Assembly: GCA_009691815.1 (NCBI GenBank)
Contig: SIAL01000067.1
Location: 1-11,768 of the forward strand
Length of the DNA: 11,768 nt
Origin: Gemmataceae bacterium
GTDB lineage: Bacteria; Planctomycetota; Planctomycetia; Gemmatales; Gemmataceae
Reading direction: 5' to 3'
The notes under the pieces were generated by a model, which was not told where the DNA came from, did not search any database, and was given only the letters and a program-made list of their open reading frames with translations. Below are positions 6,801-11,768 of this stretch, one piece after another. How positions within the stretch are numbered: the first letter of the stretch is position 1; each line of letters starts with the position of its first letter. Both the position numbers and the translations under genes were made by a program.

Positions 6801-9058
6801 GAACCGAGCTTGAGGCGTGGCTTGGGGCTAGACTCTTGGAGTTAAAGACCACGCCAGTAGGGGACGAGAAAACCCGAGTGCAAAAGTTGAACAATTTTGC
6901 CCTCGCTTTTGGCGGCTTATTCGAAGCAGGCAGGGCGGCTTCGATCGAACTGGCCCGGCCCGCCGCCGAAGCCGGATCCAAGGTGGAATTGGTTCTTGCC
7001 GAAAGGCTTTTGGCGGGTGCCCAAGGGGGAACTTGGCCGGCGGATCAAGCCGCCTTGGGACTTGACCTCGAGGCCAAGATCTATGCCTCTAGGCAGCTTG
7101 TCCCCGATGCCGCACAGGTTTTGACCGAAGCGGCCAAACGGTATCCCGATAGAATGGTTCGGCCGGGAATGACCGCGCGACGGGTCCTTGATGAATTGGC
7201 CGCGGACAGGCGGTTCTTGCCTTACTTGGCCGAGCCAAACGCAATCGCCCCCAACGGACCGATCAAGGTCATTGAGGAACGCTCGAACAATGTGCCAAGG
7301 CAGACCGTGCTTCACCCTGTCATTAGGCAAGGCCCCGCCCCTGTTTGGTTTGATCGGCATCAATTTCATCTGCAAAATACCAACCAATCGGGAAACCTGA
7401 CCCTTAAAGCGTTTAGTCAGGTAACCGGCGAGACTTGGGACCTGGCTTTGGGTGGCCCCTCGATGCACCAAAACCTAATGGCAGGCACAAACCCCGGGGC
7501 CAAAAGACAACCGTTTGTTTACCAAACTTCGGGCCATTTGATGATTCTTTGGATTGCCAACATGGTTCATGGCATCGACCCGGTCGGGCGCAAATTGCTT
7601 TGGGAGGTGAACCTTGTCACGGGAAAATCCAACCCAGCGATAGCGGGCAAAACCTCGGCATCCACCCCGGCAACAAAAGTCCGCCCCATGGGTGCTCAAC
7701 CCAATTTTAACCAGAACAGCTATATGATCGACCCTGTCGATGGAATGCTCGTTCAGTATCGGGAAGATGGTTGGAAGCAACGCGTCGGCATGGCGGGGCC
7801 TATTGTGGATGGGGTCATTCCCCTATTGGGCCGGGATGGACTTTCGGGTCATGACATTGTCACAGGACGCATGCTTTGGACCAGAAACGACATCCGCACG
7901 GATTACCTTATCGTAGGCCAAGAAGGCGGGATAATGTTCCTTGTGCAAACCAACACGGACGGCACCCCGGCCGGGTCCAAAGCGGTGCGGGCCCTTGATG
8001 GCGGCCTAGTAACCAAAGCCGATTTCTCGCTTGCTTATAAACACCGTGTATTGATGTCAGGATCCCGGATCTTGGCTCTTTTGCCCCAGAAGAACGCGGA
8101 TAAAAATCCAAAATCCGTAGCCATGCCGCCCCGTTTGGTGGTGGTGGATATGAACAGTGGTAAAGAGGTTCTTTCCCGGGAACTGGCGCTTGGAACACGG
8201 GCCGCGATCACCGAGTTGGGTGGTTTTGCGGGTCTCATCGGTCTTCAGGGGGAGGTGGAAATCGTTTCGCTTCCCGATGGAAAAACATTGCACAAAGTGA
8301 CCGTGGAGCCCAGCCATGTGGAGAAAACGGCCATCCATCTTGTCGCAGACGCCAACCGCATTTATTTGATTCCGAACAAGCCCACCGAGCAGCTAATGGG
8401 TGGGGTTCAATCCAATTTCATGGGCCAGCTTATGCTCAAACTGTTGCCCACCAATGGAGAGGTTTACGCGTTTGAACAACTCACGGGCAAATTGGCTTGG
8501 CGCAATACCGTGGTAAATCAACTAATGATTCTCGATCGGTTCGAGGAATTGCCCATGGTGCTCTTTACCAGTCGATTCAACCGGCTGGTAAACATTCAAA
8601 ACGCTCGGTCCGTGGTGGCGACGGTGGGGTTAAAGAGCTATGACAAGCGGACGGGCAAGCTAATTGTGGACAAGGATTTTGGCCAACAGGCACAGCCCTT
8701 TCACGGTTTTGTGGTCGATTTGCGCTTGGGACGGCTCGACCTGATGGACTATCAAAATCGGATAAGCTTTTTGTGGGGGCCGGGGTTGGCCTTGGGTGAG
8801 GGGGCAAAATTGGCGTCCGGGCCAAGCGTGGATTCGAGGCCCCCCAGTACCAACGCTCAGAACCCGGACATTGCCATCAACGGCTTTCCTATCCTTTTGG
8901 GTGGGGTTCAATTTAACCAGGTTATTCGGCGAGGCGTCCCAATTCCTATCCAGCCCGATATCAAACTTGAGGTCTTTCCCCCCGTTCCCCAGAAACCCAA
9001 CCGGATAGTGGTTCCGCCCCTCAAGCCACCCGCCGAACCCAAACCCAATTCGAGGTGA
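3869..9058 (+). CDS. Giant exported PQQ-type beta-propeller/TPR protein
   Basis: 1,729 residues. Residues 1–30 are a Sec signal peptide (MANRLAWRS, a long hydrophobic stretch, cleavage near GLAG|Q); there is no lipobox Cys. About 60–260 is helical with TPR-like repeats (GTYQLDRGNYFAASLCFERL). About 272–790 is a first propeller, opening with DWALVGGSPKR and carrying repeated PQQ/BamB-like blades of the type AYDLANGKLKW, CLDLRTGVKIW, GIDLATGQTAW. About 800–1130 is helical, with a clear TPR (NPADPEGLADRGELRLDKGD). About 1140–1640 is a second propeller (GIDPVGRKLLWEV, GHDIVTGRMLW, AFEQLTGKLAW). The tail from about 1700 is Pro-rich. A glycine-rich loop lies near 442–458. No C-terminal membrane anchor is seen. 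Such proteins are common in planctomycetes; repeat architecture suggests a periplasmic or surface scaffold/sensor, and cofactor binding or catalysis cannot be claimed. Start ATG 3869 has AAGGGAT eight bases upstream. It leads the operon with the toroid protein, MoxR and DUF58. Confidence 0.88.
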   Translation: MANRLAWRSVGSLLTVVSLVVALSVSGLAGQVVPQPLGQPVGLPKDPNLDLAGVALPRNNRLESQIQAAQEYTQTKNWQETTSILQKLLELPEDVFVLRARTTADGKHAEVMVSIRQEANRMVAALPTAGKEFYQLNYGGLAAGFLKEAKEKGSPELLGKILRIYLHTQAGAEAALLLGTYQLDRGNYFAASLCFERLLERSGIESVSPVALARAALAFQLSGEPGQRDKVFAQLKQRGLREVSVMGNNPIALEDWRAQVSKMTRPTEAGVSDWALVGGSPKRTASASGGTAFLEPLWRKATTKETDSRALLTQVYSALIDRMMPLVPGMIPLAEKVIVAGKQMDLVVYRSHWGLHAVNLKTGEVEWESPNEWSVDGMSNPRRLDISRRKLAVTEWITTFQNMGSRAGVPLENTTVGTLASDGQRVYAINDLQVPPPMTNGGYGMPFDNSGGGGGFGRYGPELSEAIQSNRIRAYDLANGKLKWETGGKRDAGLFPEVHGGGASGVGEGAFEIDLSDSHFLGVPLPIGGRLYALNEKQQEIRLLMLDPESGRVISAQTLVTTRDRMVMDTLRRTMAAHLAYGDGILVCPTNAGAILGVDMLTGSLVWSYLYREVPEGTAEEGDGIGRPARRPRAQFVPGMGNAIASTTPNSYWRSAPPMIAGDRVVFTSPYAKSLICLDLRTGVKIWSHQRSDEDLYLGGVHLGKVMVVGKRSVRGIDLATGQTAWTAETGNPSGYGTASGDHFFVPLRESAKSRDPEICTIDITTGKVLAHTKSRKKEVPGNLVFHGGEVISQGPLELCAFPQLAVKLAQIDEKIRLNPADPEGLADRGELRLDKGDFAGAITDLDQSLVNNPPAVVRAKASEKLYEAFAEAFQENFGRWESKLGRFEEVCKVPGDSPETKAEERKRQAIFLGLLGRGREQQGRLLDAVKAYELLSAVVDAGMYFTPSDDTPLSISADALSRGRLLSMFFSAKPKERTELEAWLGARLLELKTTPVGDEKTRVQKLNNFALAFGGLFEAGRAASIELARPAAEAGSKVELVLAERLLAGAQGGTWPADQAALGLDLEAKIYASRQLVPDAAQVLTEAAKRYPDRMVRPGMTARRVLDELAADRRFLPYLAEPNAIAPNGPIKVIEERSNNVPRQTVLHPVIRQGPAPVWFDRHQFHLQNTNQSGNLTLKAFSQVTGETWDLALGGPSMHQNLMAGTNPGAKRQPFVYQTSGHLMILWIANMVHGIDPVGRKLLWEVNLVTGKSNPAIAGKTSASTPATKVRPMGAQPNFNQNSYMIDPVDGMLVQYREDGWKQRVGMAGPIVDGVIPLLGRDGLSGHDIVTGRMLWTRNDIRTDYLIVGQEGGIMFLVQTNTDGTPAGSKAVRALDGGLVTKADFSLAYKHRVLMSGSRILALLPQKNADKNPKSVAMPPRLVVVDMNSGKEVLSRELALGTRAAITELGGFAGLIGLQGEVEIVSLPDGKTLHKVTVEPSHVEKTAIHLVADANRIYLIPNKPTEQLMGGVQSNFMGQLMLKLLPTNGEVYAFEQLTGKLAWRNTVVNQLMILDRFEELPMVLFTSRFNRLVNIQNARSVVATVGLKSYDKRTGKLIVDKDFGQQAQPFHGFVVDLRLGRLDLMDYQNRISFLWGPGLALGEGAKLASGPSVDSRPPSTNAQNPDIAINGFPILLGGVQFNQVIRRGVPIPIQPDIKLEVFPPVPQKPNRIVVPPLKPPAEPKPNSR

Positions 9059-10266
9059 TCGTGTACCCTCCGAGCAAAGCCAATCCCCTGCCCGAAATAT
9101 TCACAGCGCAACCCGCCGAGCTGTTACCCTTGTCGATTCTTTCCAGACGAGATTGGTTTGCGGCGGCAAGTGTGGCTTTGGGGACGCCTTTGTTTCTTCC
9201 GAATGGGGTTCGTGCGGACGCGATTCAGCAAGAATATCGGGAAGTGATCAAAAAAGGGTTGGATTGGCTGGTAAAAAGCCAGGCCAAGGATGGGCATTGG
9301 GAAGCGTTTGGCGGGCAATATCCGGTCACCATGACGGCACTAGGGGGCACAGCCCTCCTCATGGAGGGGAGCACGATTCGCGAAGGGAAATATCGCGAAA
9401 ACATTCGTCGGGCGGTGGATTTTCTGATGGCCCGTTGTCAGAATTCGGGGCTGATCGGGAACCCGACCTTCGCCGGTGAGGCGGGGCGCTATATGTATGG
9501 TCATGGCTTTGGGATGCTCTTTTTAGCATCGGTTTATGGGGAAGAGGAAGAGGGCGAAAGGCGCAAAAAACTCGAGGCGATCCTGACCAAGGCGGCCAAA
9601 TTCTCCTTCGAGGCGCAAACCCGTCGCGAAGTGTCCCGAGAGGGGAAAACGATTGTCTTTGGAGGCTGGGGCTACCTGAGCGCCAAAGAGGGGAACAATT
9701 TCGACGAAGGCTCGGTCACCATCACCCAAGTTCAGGCCTTGCGAGCGGCACGAAATGCCGGGATTGAGGTTCCGGCAGAGGCCGTAAAGCGTTCCGTTGC
9801 CTATCTTGATCAATGCACCAACGCGCAAGGGGGAGTGATTTACAGCTTTGGCGGTGGCGGTGGTGGAGAGGGGCGACCCGCCCTAACGGCCGCCGCGATT
9901 TCCTGTGGGTTTTCCTCGGGTGATTATGATTCTCCTTTGGTGCGAAAATGGTTTAAGTTTTGCCAACAACATTTGGGAAACCTAGGGGCGAGCCGCACCG
10001 GCCACGATGAATACACCCACTACTATTGGAGCCAGGCGCTTTATATCCTCGGAGACGAAGGATATGGCAAGCTGTTCCCCAATTCCGACCCCAAGGATCG
10101 ACTTACTTGGTCAGGGTATCGCAAGGCGACCTTTGACTATCTTGTCCGAACCCAAGGGGCGGATGGTTCGTGGAGTGGCGGTCATGTGGGACCCATTTAC
10201 ATCACGGCGGTTCACCTTGCCATCCTTCAGCTCGATAACGCCGCCCTTCCCATTTACCAACGCTGA
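9055..10266 (+). CDS. Tat-exported alpha/alpha-toroid (prenyltransferase/squalene-oxidase repeat) protein
   Basis: 403 residues from GTG 9055, which overlaps the preceding TGA as GTGA and suggests translational coupling. The N-terminus carries a Tat-like signal, SRRDWF (R31, R32) plus a hydrophobic stretch ending GVRADA. A TTG at 9130 would start the protein right at that signal and is a credible alternative. The body is a chain of paired helices with QDG-type turns: GLDWLVKSQAKDGHW, GGWGYLS, TITQVQALRAARNAG, NAQGGVIYSFGGGGGGEG, HDEYTHYYWSQALY, QGADGSWSGG, ending LPIYQR. This is the fold of squalene cyclases and prenyltransferase beta subunits, but the cyclase DxDD acid motif is not seen, so terpene cyclase activity is unlikely. 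In planctomycetes such proteins often sit beside MoxR/DUF58 genes, and a structural or protein-binding role outside the cytoplasmic membrane is inferred. The family call is strong, function unknown. Confidence 0.88.
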   Translation: MIVYPPSKANPLPEIFTAQPAELLPLSILSRRDWFAAASVALGTPLFLPNGVRADAIQQEYREVIKKGLDWLVKSQAKDGHWEAFGGQYPVTMTALGGTALLMEGSTIREGKYRENIRRAVDFLMARCQNSGLIGNPTFAGEAGRYMYGHGFGMLFLASVYGEEEEGERRKKLEAILTKAAKFSFEAQTRREVSREGKTIVFGGWGYLSAKEGNNFDEGSVTITQVQALRAARNAGIEVPAEAVKRSVAYLDQCTNAQGGVIYSFGGGGGGEGRPALTAAAISCGFSSGDYDSPLVRKWFKFCQQHLGNLGASRTGHDEYTHYYWSQALYILGDEGYGKLFPNSDPKDRLTWSGYRKATFDYLVRTQGADGSWSGGHVGPIYITAVHLAILQLDNAALPIYQR

Positions 10267-10332
10267 TTCCCCCAAACCCTACCTCATCATCCCAGTCAAA
10301 GAGACCGGCCTACCGCCGGAGAAATGGTTTTC

Positions 10333-11388
10333 ATGAATACCCCAGAGATATTGACACCCGACATAGCCGGGGCCAAGCGCCTTCAAAATGCCTACCAATC
10401 CATCCGGGAACAGCTTTCCCTTGTTATTGTGGGGCAAGATCAGGTTATCGAAGAGCTCCTGATCGCGCTATTCAGCCGAGGCCATTGCCTCCTTGAGGGG
10501 GTGCCCGGTCTGGCCAAAACGCTGATGATCTCCACCCTGTCGCAATGCCTATCGCTTAGCTTTTCGCGCATCCAGTTTACGCCGGACTTGATGCCATCCG
10601 ACATTACCGGGACGGAAATTATCCAAGAAAACCGAGACACGGGGTTCCGGGAATTCAAGTTCCTTCAGGGGCCACTTTTTTCCCAGGTAATTCTTGCGGA
10701 CGAAATCAACCGCACTCCGCCCAAAACTCAGGCCGCGCTCCTTGAGGCGATGCAGGAACGAACAGTTACCGTTGGCCGGATTCGCCACAAACTTGAAAGT
10801 CCGTTTTTTGTTCTTGCGACCCAAAATCCGATCGAGCAAGAGGGGACCTATCCTTTGCCCGAAGCCCAGCAAGATCGATTCATGTTCAAAGTGTTTGTGA
10901 AGTATCCAAAGTTTGACGAAGAGTTCGAGATTGCAAGGCGGACGACTTCGGCGGAAACTGCCTCGATTTCACCTGTACTATCGGGTCCGGACATCCTCGA
11001 ACTGCAAAATCTGGTTCGGCGCGTTCCCACCAGCGACCACGCCATTCGCTATGCGCTGGCGCTGGTTCGGCAGACTCGAATTGGCGAACCGGGCACTCCC
11101 CAATTTATCAAGGATTGGTTGTCATGGGGCGCGGGGCCGCGAGCTGTCCAAAATCTATTGTTGGGGGCCAAAGCCAAAGCCCTTCTTTCGGGGCGAGTGC
11201 ATGTGGTCACGGAGGACATCAAGTCCCTAGCCCTTCCGGTGCTTCGCCACCGCATCCTTACCTCCTTTACGGCGGTTTCCGAGGGGGTTGGGCCGGATGA
11301 TGTGATCAACCGATTGGTGGCGGAGACTCCCGAAAAAGAGGGCGAGTTGGATCGGGATCCCCGTTTTCAGAAAATGTTTGTGGCTTGA
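10333..11388 (+). CDS. MoxR-family AAA+ ATPase
   Basis: 351 residues, a typical MoxR length. Walker A is GVPGLAKT (56–63); Walker B is VILADE with D123, E124, followed by the MoxR signature INRTPPKTQAALLEAMQE. Sensor 1 is N165 in LATQNPIEQEGTYPLPEAQQ, followed by DRF. Residues beyond about 220 form the AAA lid with WGAGPRAVQ and LPVLRHRI. MoxR ATPases act in the cytoplasm as chaperone-like machines that help mature or activate partner proteins, usually VWA-domain proteins encoded nearby. The gene lies 66 bp after the toroid gene without a visible terminator, and DUF58 follows 20 bp later. Start choice: GGAG at 10318–10321 is eleven bases before ATG 10333 and only two before ATG 10324, so 10333 is preferred; the alternative adds three residues. 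Family assignment is secure; the client is not identifiable from this window. Confidence 0.94.
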   Translation: MNTPEILTPDIAGAKRLQNAYQSIREQLSLVIVGQDQVIEELLIALFSRGHCLLEGVPGLAKTLMISTLSQCLSLSFSRIQFTPDLMPSDITGTEIIQENRDTGFREFKFLQGPLFSQVILADEINRTPPKTQAALLEAMQERTVTVGRIRHKLESPFFVLATQNPIEQEGTYPLPEAQQDRFMFKVFVKYPKFDEEFEIARRTTSAETASISPVLSGPDILELQNLVRRVPTSDHAIRYALALVRQTRIGEPGTPQFIKDWLSWGAGPRAVQNLLLGAKAKALLSGRVHVVTEDIKSLALPVLRHRILTSFTAVSEGVGPDDVINRLVAETPEKEGELDRDPRFQKMFVA

Positions 11389-11408
11389 AAGCAATCCAAA
11401 CCGGCTCC

Positions 11409-11768
11409 ATGGAGGCAAAAAGCGTGCCGCGCGAAAAGCGAATCGACGATTCTAGGAGGTTCCTGGACCCAGCCGTGCTTTCACGATTGGTTAGGCTGGA
11501 TCTGCGCGCGCGCCAAGCGGTTGAAGGCTATCTTATCGGCCTTCATGCCAGCCCTTATTTCGGCCATTCCGTCGAGTTTGTCCAGCACCGGGAATATTCC
11601 CCGGGAGATGACATCCGTTACCTCGATTGGAAGGTGTGGTCTAAAAGTGACCGCTTTTATATCAAGCAATTCGAGGCCGAAACCAACCTACGATCCACTC
11701 TGCTGGTCGATTGCAGTGCCTCGATGTCCTATGGCGATCCCAAATGGAACAAACGGGAATACGCCAGC
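11409..11768 (+). CDS. DUF58 protein, N-terminal 120 residues (runs off window)
   Basis: The frame is open to the last base, so only the first 120 codons are seen; the family is usually near 300 residues. Visible features are FLDPAVLSRLVRLDLRAR, then EGYLIGLHASPYFGHSVEF and REYSPGDDIRYLDWKVWSKS, the conserved DUF58 core (G.H.SP..G.SVEF...R.Y.PGDD.R.LDW). LLVDCSASMSYG follows, the DxSxS start of a VWA-like fold. Members are the regular partners of MoxR ATPases in MoxR–DUF58–VWA operons, where they are thought to link the ATPase to membrane VWA proteins. ATG 11409 is chosen although no ribosome site precedes it. A strong AGGAGG at 11454–11459 lies inside the gene, 15 bases before an in-frame GTG (11475), which is too far to be convincing. 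Downstream VWA genes are predicted just outside the window. Confidence 0.9.
   Translation, partial: MEAKSVPREKRIDDSRRFLDPAVLSRLVRLDLRARQAVEGYLIGLHASPYFGHSVEFVQHREYSPGDDIRYLDWKVWSKSDRFYIKQFEAETNLRSTLLVDCSASMSYGDPKWNKREYAS

Overview
The window (roughly 55% GC by eye) looks like a planctomycete chromosome segment, probably Gemmataceae-like. This is inferred from a 1,729-residue secreted PQQ-propeller/TPR protein, a Tat-exported alpha/alpha-toroid protein and a MoxR–DUF58 pair in one tight operon, plus weak Shine-Dalgarno use. No rRNA or other phylogenetic marker is present, so the assignment is tentative.

Left part (1–1764): the last 61 codons of a glycogen synthase (glgA), then a GalT-like nucleotidyl/uridylyltransferase 27 bp downstream. 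The galT frame is complete and well conserved but is cut by an in-frame TAG at codon 65, directly followed by an in-frame GTG. A rhodanese–DUF2892 membrane sulfurtransferase reads convergently. A strong two-sided hairpin lies in the 37 bp between the converging genes.

Middle part (1765–3868): about 2.1 kb with no convincing intact gene. It holds (i) the rhodanese promoter region, (ii) a possible short broken reading frame, (iii) a wrecked GxxExxY (PDDEXK_3 nuclease-fold) pseudogene bounded by 21-bp inverted repeats, with a further repeat copy outside, and (iv) the most striking unexplained element: a ~255-bp array of 14 TCGACA-like hexamers spaced 10 or 11 bp apart inside each cluster. The clusters are separated by two related ~55-bp spacers, so the block is both helically phased and tandemly duplicated. 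It lies 0.4 kb upstream of the large operon.

Right part (3869–end): a co-directional operon of (1) a Sec-exported giant protein with two PQQ-type beta-propeller regions separated by a TPR/helical region, (2) a Tat-signal alpha/alpha-toroid (prenyltransferase/squalene-oxidase-like) protein whose possible start overlaps the previous stop, (3) a MoxR AAA+ ATPase and (4) the start of a DUF58 protein that runs off the window. MoxR–DUF58 modules usually continue with VWA-domain membrane proteins. The expected picture is a cytoplasmic chaperone-like ATPase and membrane VWA proteins acting with two large exported proteins, whose biochemical role is not known.
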